Shown here: piece by piece, positions 1 through 8,754 of the stretch
Layout of the letters: each line of letters begins with the position of its first letter
Position numbering within the stretch: the first letter of the stretch is position 1
Origin: CAYQTE01 sp964420285
Lineage (GTDB): Bacteria; Planctomycetota; Phycisphaerae; Tepidisphaerales; Tepidisphaeraceae
DNA: 64,000 nucleotides
Assembly (NCBI GenBank): GCA_964420285.1
Contig: CAYQTE010000010.1
Coordinates: forward strand, 1-64,000
Reading direction: 5' to 3'
Translations under genes and position numbers: made by a program
The notes under the pieces: model-generated
Database searches by the model: none
What the model was told of the DNA's origin: nothing
What the model saw: the letters and a program-made list of their open reading frames with translations, nothing else

Positions 1-2
1 AA

Positions 3-407
3 ACTCGTCGGCGCCATCAAGCCTTGAGCAATGGGGTTGGCGGAACGCTTACGTTCGTGGTGCTACTGGCCCTGAAGTCGATATTGGGAATCGAGGGAGG
101 TCGGGGCGCCTTTTTCGTCGATCCAATGGGAACACCGGGCTGGTGGCTGCAGATCGTGCTCGGTTTTTCCTATTACGCGACTATGGAAAGCAGCGTGACC
201 CAAGGCACGCTCGGCAAGATGGCCGTCGGGGTCAAAGTCATCGATTCGTCAGGTAACAGACTCACCTTCCCCCACGCCCTGGGGCGCCACGCGGCAAAAA
301 TCCTGTCCGGCCTGACACTGTGCATCGGCTACATGATGGCGGGCTTCACCGAAAGGAAACGGGCTCTGCACGACATGATCGCCAGCACGCTGGTCGTCTA
401 TAAATGA
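3..407 (+). CDS. RDD family membrane protein (5' end cut by window)
   Basis: C-terminal part of a small membrane protein. Seen: a hydrophobic stretch (TFVVLLALKSILGI), then the RDD-type core GTLGKMAVGVKVID, and a tail with GFTERKRALHDMIAST, which is the usual end of RDD proteins. The frame stays open to the first bases of the window, so the N-terminus probably lies outside. A TTG at 24 is the only internal start candidate and it has no ribosome binding site. The stop overlaps the next start (ATGA, 404-407), which suggests translational coupling. Known: RDD proteins are inner-membrane proteins of mostly unknown function, some linked to ion transport. Inferred: it forms a two-gene unit with the GYF-domain membrane protein. 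Another frame ends at base 27 (KLVGAIKP-stop) and could be the tail of a preceding gene. Confidence 0.75.
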   Translation, partial: TRRRHQALSNGVGGTLTFVVLLALKSILGIEGGRGAFFVDPMGTPGWWLQIVLGFSYYATMESSVTQGTLGKMAVGVKVIDSSGNRLTFPHALGRHAAKILSGLTLCIGYMMAGFTERKRALHDMIASTLVVYK

Positions 408-1153
408 CGCACGAGGTGCGCATGGCAAACCAGTGGTATTACATCCGGAATGGCAAACAAAAGGGCCCGGTTTCGTGGGACCAGTTGCAGCGGCTGGCCG
501 CCGGCGGCGTGGTCGCATCATCGGCCATGATCTGGGCGGAGGGAATGAGCAGTTGGGTTCCCGCAAGCACCGTCGCGGGGCTATTGCCCGCCGGGGCGAG
601 TATCGTCCCGCCCGCGATGCCCTATGCCACCGCGCCTTCGCCGGCCAACGCGGCGCCGCCGGGCAATCCCGGCTCATGTCCTTCTCCCGTCATCGATTGT
701 TGGAGCGGGCCTGTCGGCCCGCGCCGCACCGTCGGCATGACGGCGATCGCCATGATCAACTTCGCCATCGCGGCCATCCAGATTATTCTCGGTTCCCGGA
801 TTCTCTCGGCGGTTCCGATCCTCGCCTCACGGGGTAGGCTATCCGGGCCGGACGTGACAGCCTACATGTCGCTGGCCGCGGTTATGATTGTCGACGGCAT
901 CCTGGGCACTATTGCCGGGCTTGGTCTTCTCAACCTGTCCAGTTGGGCGCGCGGCGCATCGTATTTTTATGCGGCGTGCTTCATCCTCTGGAGAGCCGCC
1001 GACATCTACGTCACCATGAATTTTCCGCTTCAATACCAGCCGGCATCAGACTACGTGTGGAGTGACCTGGGCATGATGATCTATCCCGGGATCATTCTGC
1101 TTCTGCTGAACACGGACTTGTGGCGGCGAACGCTGGGCGGCGCCGAGAACTGA
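404..1153 (+). CDS. GYF_2-domain (DUF4339) membrane protein
   Basis: Membrane protein of unknown function. Seen: residues about 9-57 carry the GYF_2/DUF4339 signature WYYIRNGKQKGPVSW, followed by WAEGMSSWVPA. Next comes a Pro/Ala-rich linker, then about four hydrophobic segments starting near residue 110 (MTAIAMINFAIAAIQIILG). Known: this domain is often fused to RDD or other membrane modules in planctomycetes and is thought to mediate protein-protein contacts. The start at 404 overlaps the RDD gene by 4 bases. An in-frame ATG at 422 follows GAGGTG closely and may be the true start, giving a protein starting MANQW. Operon with the RDD gene is likely. Confidence 0.8.
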   Translation: MTHEVRMANQWYYIRNGKQKGPVSWDQLQRLAAGGVVASSAMIWAEGMSSWVPASTVAGLLPAGASIVPPAMPYATAPSPANAAPPGNPGSCPSPVIDCWSGPVGPRRTVGMTAIAMINFAIAAIQIILGSRILSAVPILASRGRLSGPDVTAYMSLAAVMIVDGILGTIAGLGLLNLSSWARGASYFYAACFILWRAADIYVTMNFPLQYQPASDYVWSDLGMMIYPGIILLLLNTDLWRRTLGGAEN

Positions 1154-1218
1154 GCGCGTTGCCGCATGACCCCTGCACGGCGGGCTGGCCGCTCACTGCA
1201 TGGTCCTTTGTCCCGCGA

Positions 1219-2001
1219 CTAATTCAACAGGCCCATTGCCACCAGAGAGCCCTCTTGTTTGGCGGTGAGCACGGCGTTGAGAGCGGCTTCGTCCCTGGTC
1301 AGTTGTTCCATAGCCTTGGATTTGGCGGCGCGGTAGGTGTCGATCTTCTCGCGGATCGAATCCGGCGTCGCGGTGTTGTCGGTCAGGGCCTGGTTCAGAG
1401 CGTCCAGCGCCGCCTGGATTTGTTTCTGCAGGTCCGACGGCGGTATGCCATAGGGCGATGAAAACAGGCTGGTAAACACGGTCATCGGGTTGGGGCCGCC
1501 ATTGGGACCAGCGCCGCCGGGACCGCCAGGAGCACCCGGGCCGCCGGGGCCGCCGGGGCCACCGGCCGCTCCAGGCCCGCCGCCATTGGGCCCGCCGCCG
1601 TTGCGAGCGCGAAGAGCAACGCCGGCCTGCATCATGTTCTGGATGCCGTTGGCGCCGCCGGCTGAACCCACCGACACCGCCTGCTGGTCACTGATGACTT
1701 TTTCCAGCAACGGCTGGAGTGCCGCGAATTCATCGTCGCTGGCGCCGAGTTTCTGGCGGAGGTTGTCCATGGCGGTCGCGTGCATTTGCGCCTGCATCTG
1801 GGTCTGGAAGGCACCGATGTCGAATTGTCCATTGGGGCCGGTGAATGGGCCACCGGGGCCGCCTCCCGGACCACCGCCGGGGCCGCCAGGACCACCGCCT
1901 GGTCCACCGCCGAATCCGCCACCTTGCGCCCAGGCCGAACTTGAGAGCAGCGCCACCGCCAAGACCGCCGTCAGGCAGCCGATCGTTCGTCGACCCATCA
2001 T
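1219..2001 (-). CDS. Secreted Gly/Pro-rich low-complexity protein
   Basis: Not a recognised family. Seen: a clear signal peptide (GCLTAVLAVALLSSSAWA), then two Gly-Pro-rich tracts (GGGPGGGPGG type) around residues 27-52 and 135-167. They flank a likely helical segment (HATAMDNLRQKLGASDDEFAALQPLLEKV cut short here). A second helical stretch forms the C-terminus, with charged DLQKQIQAALDALNQAL. The start follows AGGAG by six bases. The flanks are not operon-like: it converges with the GYF gene and is followed at a distance by the aldolase on the same strand. Inferred: an exported structural or cell-surface protein with flexible spacers. The long proline-rich frame on the other strand is its shadow. 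Confidence 0.75.
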   Translation of the reverse strand: MMGRRTIGCLTAVLAVALLSSSAWAQGGGFGGGPGGGPGGPGGGPGGGPGGPFTGPNGQFDIGAFQTQMQAQMHATAMDNLRQKLGASDDEFAALQPLLEKVISDQQAVSVGSAGGANGIQNMMQAGVALRARNGGGPNGGGPGAAGGPGGPGGPGAPGGPGGAGPNGGPNPMTVFTSLFSSPYGIPPSDLQKQIQAALDALNQALTDNTATPDSIREKIDTYRAAKSKAMEQLTRDEAALNAVLTAKQEGSLVAMGLLN

Positions 2002-2208
2002 GGAAATCTCCTCGCGAAAAGTCTTTTGCTCGATTGACCCTCGGTCGCATTCCGGAACCGTTTGCCGAGTGCGACTTCCGACACCCGATCAATTGTGGAT
2101 CGCGCACCTGAAGAGGGCATGAACAAAACGCCGCTTTTTGAAAAAATCCTTCTCTTCACGAAGAATTCAGTCTCATGACGAAGACTTACCACACCGTCTA
2201 CGGGCCGG

Positions 2209-2862
2209 TTATTTCGCCCGCGCCGCGGCGACGGCGGCAACAAAGGACTTGGCCATGGCGGTGATGGCCGGCCAGTCGCCTTTGGCCAGAGCGTCCTTGG
2301 ACAGCAGTGCCGATCCGACGCCGACGCATACGGCGCCGGCCTTGATCCAGTCGCCGCAATTCTTCAAATCCACGCCGCCGGTGGGCGTCAGACGCAGTTG
2401 CGGAAGCGGGGCCAGGATGTCCTTGAAGAACGCCGGGCCAAGGGCCGTCGAGGGGAAGACCTTGACGATATCCGCACCGGCCGTCCAGGCGCGGAGAATT
2501 TCGGTGGGCGTGAATGCGCCGGGGATGCTGATCTTTCCATAGCGGCGGGTGGTGGCGACGATCTCGGGATCGAAGACGGGAGAGACGATGAACTGCGCCC
2601 CGGCCGCGATGGCATCGCGAGCGGTGGGTGGGTCGATGCAGGTGCCGACGCCGATAATTGCGCTGTCGCCGAGCCGATCGGCGAGCATTTCGATCCCGGC
2701 GATCGCCTTGGGCGTGGTCATGGTGACTTCCAGCCCCAGAACCCCGCCGGCCACGAGGGCGTCGGCGATGCCGTTGAGCTGTTCCTTGGACTGACCGCGA
2801 ATAACGGCCACAACGCCGCTGTCGATGAGCTGTTTCAATACGGTATCACGATTGCGAGCCAT
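2209..2862 (-). CDS. eda: 2-dehydro-3-deoxy-phosphogluconate (KDPG) aldolase
   Basis: Class I aldolase that splits KDPG into pyruvate and glyceraldehyde 3-phosphate; many family members also act on 4-hydroxy-2-oxoglutarate. Seen in the 217-residue product: VVAVIRG near residue 17, Glu45 in GLEVTMTTP, GVGTCIDP, and the Schiff-base lysine Lys134 in DIVKVFPS, ending in the phosphate-binding TPTGGVDL. Length is typical for the family. The start at 2862 was preferred over a longer frame because GGAGGAGAA lies just before the ATG. Context: it sits next to pectin-degrading enzymes, and galacturonate breakdown by the isomerase route ends in KDPG, so a role in pectin sugar catabolism is a reasonable inference. 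No kinase or isomerase of that route is in the window. Confidence 0.92.
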   Translation of the reverse strand: MARNRDTVLKQLIDSGVVAVIRGQSKEQLNGIADALVAGGVLGLEVTMTTPKAIAGIEMLADRLGDSAIIGVGTCIDPPTARDAIAAGAQFIVSPVFDPEIVATTRRYGKISIPGAFTPTEILRAWTAGADIVKVFPSTALGPAFFKDILAPLPQLRLTPTGGVDLKNCGDWIKAGAVCVGVGSALLSKDALAKGDWPAITAMAKSFVAAVAAARAK

Positions 2863-3085
2863 TTCTCCTCCGAGAGCAAAAAGACAAACCAATTGACGAG
2901 GACTTTGTACCCGAATTCAAGCCCGCTGTCAGGTACGAACAGCCGCGGGGAGCTTGCCCGTCGCTCAAGAAGTGGGGATGATGGGCGAGGCGATCGAGCG
3001 GCGGACGAGGATATCTCGCCAGTCGCCACGAAACACGTCGGATTGATCAAGAGTTGGATGGAAGTTGAGAAGGGAGCGCGTTCAA

Positions 3086-4690
3086 GTGAATACGAACGAA
3101 TCGGGCAAGACCACAATCTCGCGGCGGACGGTTCTTGCGGCCGGGTTGGCGGCGGCGGCGGTTCCGCGGCTTGTGCTGGGGGCGGGCGCCGCCGGCAGGG
3201 GCGGGGCGGCGGGGTCCGGGGACAAACTCAGAATCGCCTGCATCGGCGTTGGCGGCGTGGGGCAGGATTATTTGGCCGAGTGCAATAGCCAGGAGATCGT
3301 CGCGCTGTGCGATCTGGATCACGATTTGTGCGCGCCAGTCTTCAACCAATACCCGAAGGCGAGAATCTACAAGGATTTCCGGGAGATGTTCGACAAGGAG
3401 GAGAAGAATTTCGATGCCCTGATCATCGCCACGCCGGACCATTGGCATTCTCACCTGGTGCTGGCGGGGTTGGCGATGAACAAGCACATCTACTGCGCCA
3501 AGCCCGTCACGCGAACGATCGCCGAGGCCCGGAAGGTCAAGGCGGCGGCACTGGCGTCCAACGTGACCACCAAGATCAGCCTTCAGGATTCTCGCAGCAG
3601 CCCGGCCCGCGCCACGACGGAATTGCTGCTCAGCGGCGCCATCGGCCCCGTCCGCGAAGTCCACTTCTGGACCGGCACGCACTGCCCCAGCGGGCTGGAA
3701 CGGCCGAAGGAAGTCCAGACGCCGCCGACGGGAATTGACTGGGACATGTGGTGCGGCCCATCGCCGACACGGCCGTATAACAGGATGTACCTGTACGGCA
3801 ACTGGCGGCCGTGGTGGGATTTTGGCACCGGCAACCTGGGCGATGTGGCCTGCCACGCGCTTCACGTGTTCTTCGAGGAACTGGAGATGGGCGCGCCGGA
3901 TTGGGTGGCGTGCGATGCCTGCCAGGCGTTCACGGCGGCGGGGACGGTTTCCAACTACGAGTGCGCCAGCATTGCCAACACCGTCCAGTGGCACTTCCCG
4001 GCCCGCGGCAAGCACCCGGAGATGATGGCGTATTACTACGATGGCGGGCTGCAACCGCCCCGGCCGCTGAGCATGCCGCCCAGCATGGGTATGCCGGGAC
4101 GGGGCATGATGTTCGTGGGCGAAGACGGCGTGCAGGTTTCGGCGTTTTACGGCGGAAGTTCGTCGCTGCCGGATCACACCTCGCCCACGCCGGGCCAGCG
4201 GATTCAGGGACTTCCCGGCGGCTGGCTGTTGCCGGAGAGCAAGTTCCGGGATTTCAAGCAGCCGGAGCCATCTTTGCCGCGCTGCGAGCGGGCGGATCAT
4301 TACAAGGAGTGGATACAGATGTGCAAGGCGGGGAAGAAGTCGATCACACCGATTGAGTTCGGATGCAATATGACGGAATTTGCGTTGCTGGGGACGGCGG
4401 CACTGCGAAGGTACAGCGCCCCGCCGCCGGGGACTCGCCCGGGAACCGGCTTTGGCGGCAATGGCCGATCGGACTCAGGGATCGTGTCGATTGCGGCGTC
4501 AGGTGATGGCCACGTACACGTGACCGAAGCGGCCGTGCCGCCGGGCCCGCACGGCACGGGAGAGCCGTATTACCGTAGTTCCAAGGTTCTCCAGTGGGAC
4601 GCCAAGGCGATGAGGTTCACCAACGACGATCAGGCCAACAGCTTTGTCGAGATGCCCTACCGCAAGGAATGGGACTATAAGAAGGCTTAA
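3086..4690 (+). CDS. Tat-exported Gfo/Idh/MocA family oxidoreductase
   Basis: Predicted NAD(P)-dependent sugar oxidoreductase or related enzyme. Seen: a twin-arginine signal (SRRTVLAAGLAAAAVPRLVLG), a Gly-rich linker, a Rossmann segment RIACIGVGGVGQDYL, the ALCDLD strand, the family motif region YCAKPVTRTIAEARKV (variant of EKP), and GTGNLGDVACHALHV in the C-terminal domain. A GTG at 3086 is chosen as start because AAGGGAG precedes it; a TTG at 3065 would add seven residues. About 534 residues, longer than the roughly 350-450 of classical members, mainly from insertions. Known: planctomycetes have many Tat-exported members, and most lack assigned substrates. The SUMF1-type gene starts 4 bases after the stop, so the two are likely co-transcribed. 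Confidence 0.9.
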   Translation: MNTNESGKTTISRRTVLAAGLAAAAVPRLVLGAGAAGRGGAAGSGDKLRIACIGVGGVGQDYLAECNSQEIVALCDLDHDLCAPVFNQYPKARIYKDFREMFDKEEKNFDALIIATPDHWHSHLVLAGLAMNKHIYCAKPVTRTIAEARKVKAAALASNVTTKISLQDSRSSPARATTELLLSGAIGPVREVHFWTGTHCPSGLERPKEVQTPPTGIDWDMWCGPSPTRPYNRMYLYGNWRPWWDFGTGNLGDVACHALHVFFEELEMGAPDWVACDACQAFTAAGTVSNYECASIANTVQWHFPARGKHPEMMAYYYDGGLQPPRPLSMPPSMGMPGRGMMFVGEDGVQVSAFYGGSSSLPDHTSPTPGQRIQGLPGGWLLPESKFRDFKQPEPSLPRCERADHYKEWIQMCKAGKKSITPIEFGCNMTEFALLGTAALRRYSAPPPGTRPGTGFGGNGRSDSGIVSIAASGDGHVHVTEAAVPPGPHGTGEPYYRSSKVLQWDAKAMRFTNDDQANSFVEMPYRKEWDYKKA

Positions 4691-4694
4691 ATCC

Positions 4695-5528
4695 ATGAAC
4701 ACAAAAGTGTACATGATCGCGCTGACGGTTTTTGCGGCACTGGGCAGTCTCATGCTCGCGACAGCCCAGCAGACCAGACCGGCCGGCGGCGACGCGACAC
4801 GCCCTCCGAAGGAGGTTGCGGCCGATCTGGGTGGCGGCGTGAAGCTGGACATGGTCCTGATTCCCGCCGGCGAGTTCATGATGGGCTCGCCCAATTCCGA
4901 CCGCAACGCCGCGGCCGACGAGAAACCCCAGCACCGCGTGCGGATCACCAAGCCGTTTTACCTGGGGAAGTATCCAGTGACACAGGAGCAGTGGACGGCC
5001 GTAATGGGCGTCAACCCGAGCTTTTTCAAGGGTGCGAAAAATCCCGTGGAAGAGGTGAGCTGGGACGATTGCCTGCAATTCCTGCGTCGGCTCAATGAGA
5101 AGGTGGGTGGCGGGAAGTACCAGTTTCCCACCGAGGCGCAATGGGAATACGCCTGCCGCGCGGGAACCACGACCAGGTATTGCTTCGGCGACGATGAAAC
5201 GGGGCTGGCCGACTATGGCTGGTACGACAAGAACTCCGGCGGCAAGTCGCACCCGGTCGGCGAGAAAAAGCCCAATGCCTGGGGACTCTACGACATGCAC
5301 GGGGACATCTGGCAATGGTGCCTGGACTGGTATGACCCCGGGTACTACGCGGTTTCGACCACGGATGATCCAACCGGGCCGGCAACGGGCACGGCCCGCG
5401 TGAGTCATGGCGGCTGCTGGTTCAGCCCGGCGAGCAGCGCCCGCTCGGCAAACCACGGCCGAATCGAACCCGAGCACCGCGGCTCGCACCTGGGCTTCCG
5501 CGTCTGCATGGTTCCACCGGACAAGTGA
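4695..5528 (+). CDS. Secreted SUMF1/FGE-sulfatase-type domain protein
   Basis: Seen: a signal peptide (MNTKVYMIALTVFAALGSLMLA cut short), then a complete SUMF1 fold from about residue 50: MVLIPAGEFMMGSP, HRVRITKPFYLGKYPVTQEQ, NPVEEVSWDDCLQF, FPTEAQWEYACRAGT, NAWGLYDMHGDIWQW and a C-terminal HLGFRV. The two active-site cysteines of true formylglycine-generating enzymes (in RGGSYxCxxxYC) are not present: the equivalent stretch reads HGGCWFSPASSARSAN. It is therefore unlikely to activate sulfatases, and no sulfatase is encoded nearby. The start is fixed by the ATG directly after the oxidoreductase stop. Inferred: an exported protein with a C-type-lectin-like SUMF1 fold, perhaps a binding or non-FGE enzymatic role, in one operon with its neighbours. 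Confidence 0.88.
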   Translation: MNTKVYMIALTVFAALGSLMLATAQQTRPAGGDATRPPKEVAADLGGGVKLDMVLIPAGEFMMGSPNSDRNAAADEKPQHRVRITKPFYLGKYPVTQEQWTAVMGVNPSFFKGAKNPVEEVSWDDCLQFLRRLNEKVGGGKYQFPTEAQWEYACRAGTTTRYCFGDDETGLADYGWYDKNSGGKSHPVGEKKPNAWGLYDMHGDIWQWCLDWYDPGYYAVSTTDDPTGPATGTARVSHGGCWFSPASSARSANHGRIEPEHRGSHLGFRVCMVPPDK

Positions 5529-5559
5529 TCGCGAGCATCAACATTTTGAAGGAGAAGTC

Positions 5560-6741
5560 ATGATCGGAAATACACCATTGGGAAGAAGGACAACCTGCTC
5601 CGCATTGGTTTTGCTGGGCATGGTGTTGTTTGCCGGCAGTAATTTCGCGCAAACGACGCGGCCGACCACCAACCCGCAGGGGTCGGCCCAGGCCGCCACT
5701 ACGCAAGGCGGGATCGGCGTCATGCGCGATATCACGGCAAAGCAGCTTGTCCTTGACATGAAGATCGGCTGGAACCTGGGCAACACGATGGAGGCCAGCC
5801 CCGGCGAAACGGGATGGGGGAATCCCGTCACCACACAGGCCATGATCGATGCGCTCAAGGCCAAGGGATTCAAGACGGTGCGAATCCCCATAACCTGGAG
5901 CGGCCATCTCGGCCCCGCGCCGGATTACACCATCAACAAACAGTGGCTGGACAGGGTCGAGACCATCGTCAATTACGTCCTTAAGGACGGCATGTACGCC
6001 ATCATCAACACGCACCATGATGGATGGATCAGACTCACTCCCGCCGGCCAGGAGGCGGGAACGGCCGAGGCCGCCAAGGTGTGGGGCCAGATCGCCGCCC
6101 GCTTCAAGGATTACAGCGATTATCTGATTTTCGAAACCTTCAACGAGCCCAAGGGAGCGCAGAATCAATACAGCGGCGGAACCCCCGAGTCGCGCACCGT
6201 CCTCAATGCGTATCACCTTGCGGCCGTCAACGCCATCAGGGCCACCGGCGGAAACAACGCCAGGCGGATCATCATGTGCTGCACGCACGCCGCGACGCCA
6301 TCCGACGCGGCCATACAGGATTTGGTGATCCCCAACAACGACCCGAGGATCATTGTCTCAATTCACACGTATTACCCCGGCGGATTGTCCTTCGGCAACC
6401 AGAACAGTTGGGGAACCGACGCCGACAAGGCGGCCATGCGAAAAGAACTCGACCGCGAAGCCAGGGACGTATCCAGCAAAGGCGGCGGCACGGCCGTGAT
6501 CGGCGAATGGGGTTCGGTCAGCCGCGTCGATCTGGCTTCCCGCGTGGCCCATGCTGAATACTATGCCCAGCAGGCGCTATCGCGGGGCATGGCCTCCGTC
6601 TGGTGGGATAACGGCGGCGGCGACTTCGGCATTTTGAACAGGAAATCGGATCCAATCTCCTGGAGATGGCCGACGATCGCCGACGCGCTGGTGCGCGGCG
6701 CCTCCAGTGCGGATCTGCCGGCGACGCATCCGTCAAAATAG
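5560..6741 (+). CDS. Secreted GH5 endoglucanase (GH5_4-like)
   Basis: Predicted endo-beta-1,4-glucanase or xyloglucanase acting outside the cytoplasm. Seen: signal peptide ending near SNFA, linker QTTRPTTNPQ, then a TIM barrel with KIGWNLGNTMEA (about 68-79), GWGNP, FKTVRIPITWSGH, NTHHDGW (150-156), acid/base Glu196 in FETFNEPKG, SIHTYYP, and nucleophile Glu316 in AVIGEWGS. The GWNLGNT opening and HHDGW are typical of GH5_4. 393 residues, a single catalytic domain without a binding module. AAGGAGAAG precedes the ATG. It lies 31 bases after the SUMF1 gene, so it is probably in the same operon. Confidence 0.93.
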   Translation: MIGNTPLGRRTTCSALVLLGMVLFAGSNFAQTTRPTTNPQGSAQAATTQGGIGVMRDITAKQLVLDMKIGWNLGNTMEASPGETGWGNPVTTQAMIDALKAKGFKTVRIPITWSGHLGPAPDYTINKQWLDRVETIVNYVLKDGMYAIINTHHDGWIRLTPAGQEAGTAEAAKVWGQIAARFKDYSDYLIFETFNEPKGAQNQYSGGTPESRTVLNAYHLAAVNAIRATGGNNARRIIMCCTHAATPSDAAIQDLVIPNNDPRIIVSIHTYYPGGLSFGNQNSWGTDADKAAMRKELDREARDVSSKGGGTAVIGEWGSVSRVDLASRVAHAEYYAQQALSRGMASVWWDNGGGDFGILNRKSDPISWRWPTIADALVRGASSADLPATHPSK

Positions 6742-6779
6742 CGCAGGATCGCCACTTTTTGGAATGGGGCCAGGCGGCA

Positions 6780-8747
6780 ATGAAGATGTGGCGCGGCATT
6801 GTTCTGGGCGTGATCGTCGCTGTGACGGCATTCACGAGCCCGGCCGTTCATGCCCAGATCGAGACGTCCGCGCCGGAGATTTCCGTCTCGCATGAAGTCG
6901 AAAACCAACGCTGTTTCGCCTGCCATGCACTTCCGCGCATGGGCACCTACCTGCCGGATGAGCGCCGCAGGCTGGTGGTTCCTGCCACGGAACCGTCCGA
7001 CCGCTATCCCGACGCGCGGCCGGAATTGGTGGTGCCGAGGGATGCCCTGTCCGATTCGGTTCACGCGAAGCTGGCCTGTGTGGATTGCCACCCCAAGGCG
7101 ATGACGCTGCCGCATCCGCAGGAGCAGGGGCCGCCAAGCTGCGGCAACTGTCACAAGACGGCGACGCTCGATTGTCTGCTGGATGCACACGGCCGGGCCC
7201 CCGCTGGCGGCGATCACCCCGCTCCCACCTGCGCCAGTTGTCACGGCGGGCACGACATGGTGGCGATAACTGACGTCCGTTCGCCGGCCAATCGCAAGAA
7301 TATTGCCGTCACCTGCCGTGCCTGCCACGCAAAGGAGGCCGACGCTTATCTCACCAGCGTACACGGGCAGGCGGTGGCCGGTGAGTTTGCCGATCCGCCG
7401 GTGCATTTGTCCGCCCAATCGCCGGTGTGCAGTGATTGCCATGGCGCCCACGCGATCGCGAGCACCAACACACCCGCCTTCAAACTCGATATTGTCAGGG
7501 AATGCGGTTCCTGCCACGACAAACCCCGGCCGGGCAGCTCGAGTGCACTGACGATGTACGACACGTATCGGATGAGCTATCACGGCCAGGTCACGTCGCT
7601 GGGCCTGACCCGCGCCGCCCGGTGCAGCGATTGCCACGGGGCGCACGATGTCCAGCGCGTTGACGATCCAGTCTCGAAACTCAGCGCGGCCAACCGGCTG
7701 AGCACATGCCAGAAATGCCACGCGCAGGCGACAGAGAGTTTCACGCTGTTTGATCCCCACGCCGACTATCACGACGCAGCGCGATTCCCGCTGCTGCACG
7801 GCGTCTGGTGGTACTTCATCCTCGTGATGAGCCTGGCCTTCGGGTTCTTCGGTCTGCACTCGATCCTGTGGTTCGTGCGCTCGATGATCGACCGCATCAA
7901 GCTCGGCGCGCCACCGCGCAGCCCGCACACCGGCCCGGCCATCCGGCGCTTCACTCGCGTTGATCGGATCAATCACGCTCTGATCATCGTCAGCTTCTTC
8001 GGCCTGACGCTCACCGGCCTGCCGCTGCTCTACGCGAACAAGAAATGGGGCCGGCTCCTGGCGGAGTCGCTCGGCGGCCCGTGGATGGCGGGCCGGCTGC
8101 ACCGCTGCTTCGCCGTTTTGCTGATCGCCAATTTCGCCGTTCACATTGTGGCAGTACTCGGCCGTTTCCGCGGTCACGGTGTGCGGGACATGCTCACGGG
8201 CCCGGCGACGCTGCTGCCGCGACGCAGGGATTTCGCCGACTGCCTGGGCATGTGGCGATGGTTCATTGCCGGAGGAAAAAGGCCGGAGTTCGATCGCTGG
8301 ACCTATTGGGAAAAATTCGATTACGCCGCCGAAGTGGCCGGGTCGCTGATCATCGGCATCACGGGTCTGATGCTCTGGTTCCCGGTCTTCTTTTCCCGGT
8401 TTGTGCCCGGCTGGACATTCAATGTCGCGTCGGTTGTACACGGCTACGAGGCGCTGCTGGCCATCGGGTTCATTTTCACGATCCATTTCTTCAACGCGCA
8501 CCTTCGGCCGGAGAAATTCCCGGTGGATGATGTGATGTTCAGCGGGAATCTGCCGGAAGACCAGTTCCGGCGCGAACGGGGCGCGGAGTATGCACGTCTT
8601 GCGGCCAGCGGCGAGTTGGACTCGCTGCGCGTCGCCCTGCCGCCGCGCGGCTATCGGATAATGGCCGTGATTCTGGGCATTGCCGCGATGGCCATTGGCA
8701 CGACACTGGTGGTGCTCATCGTGCTGGCGGGTTTGAAGTGGATTTGA
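6780..8747 (+). CDS. Multiheme c-type cytochrome fused to membrane cytochrome b
   Basis: Predicted quinol-linked electron transfer protein. Seen: a signal peptide (VIVAVTAFTSPAVHA), then nine CxxCH heme c motifs in about 350 residues (CFACH, CVDCH, CGNCH, CASCH, CRACH, CSDCH, CGSCH, CSDCH, CQKCH), several in the repeated form CSDCHGAHD. From about residue 375 it becomes a membrane domain of about six helices with histidines placed as in di-heme b-type cytochromes: INHALIIVSF, RLHRCFAVLL, NFAVHIVAV, VHGYEALL, IHFFNAHL. Inferred: oxidises or reduces membrane quinones and passes electrons to or from the periplasm. Partner unknown. It is convergent with the ApbE-DUF362 pair, 7 bases apart. A degenerate CLLDAH might bind a tenth heme. 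Confidence 0.9.
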   Translation: MKMWRGIVLGVIVAVTAFTSPAVHAQIETSAPEISVSHEVENQRCFACHALPRMGTYLPDERRRLVVPATEPSDRYPDARPELVVPRDALSDSVHAKLACVDCHPKAMTLPHPQEQGPPSCGNCHKTATLDCLLDAHGRAPAGGDHPAPTCASCHGGHDMVAITDVRSPANRKNIAVTCRACHAKEADAYLTSVHGQAVAGEFADPPVHLSAQSPVCSDCHGAHAIASTNTPAFKLDIVRECGSCHDKPRPGSSSALTMYDTYRMSYHGQVTSLGLTRAARCSDCHGAHDVQRVDDPVSKLSAANRLSTCQKCHAQATESFTLFDPHADYHDAARFPLLHGVWWYFILVMSLAFGFFGLHSILWFVRSMIDRIKLGAPPRSPHTGPAIRRFTRVDRINHALIIVSFFGLTLTGLPLLYANKKWGRLLAESLGGPWMAGRLHRCFAVLLIANFAVHIVAVLGRFRGHGVRDMLTGPATLLPRRRDFADCLGMWRWFIAGGKRPEFDRWTYWEKFDYAAEVAGSLIIGITGLMLWFPVFFSRFVPGWTFNVASVVHGYEALLAIGFIFTIHFFNAHLRPEKFPVDDVMFSGNLPEDQFRRERGAEYARLAASGELDSLRVALPPRGYRIMAVILGIAAMAIGTTLVVLIVLAGLKWI

Positions 8748-8754
8748 TCGCCGG

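Noticed and set aside
1490..2122. Long proline-rich frame on the plus strand
   Set aside because: It is the reverse complement of the Gly/Pro-rich secreted protein at 1219-2001, which has a signal peptide and a ribosome binding site.
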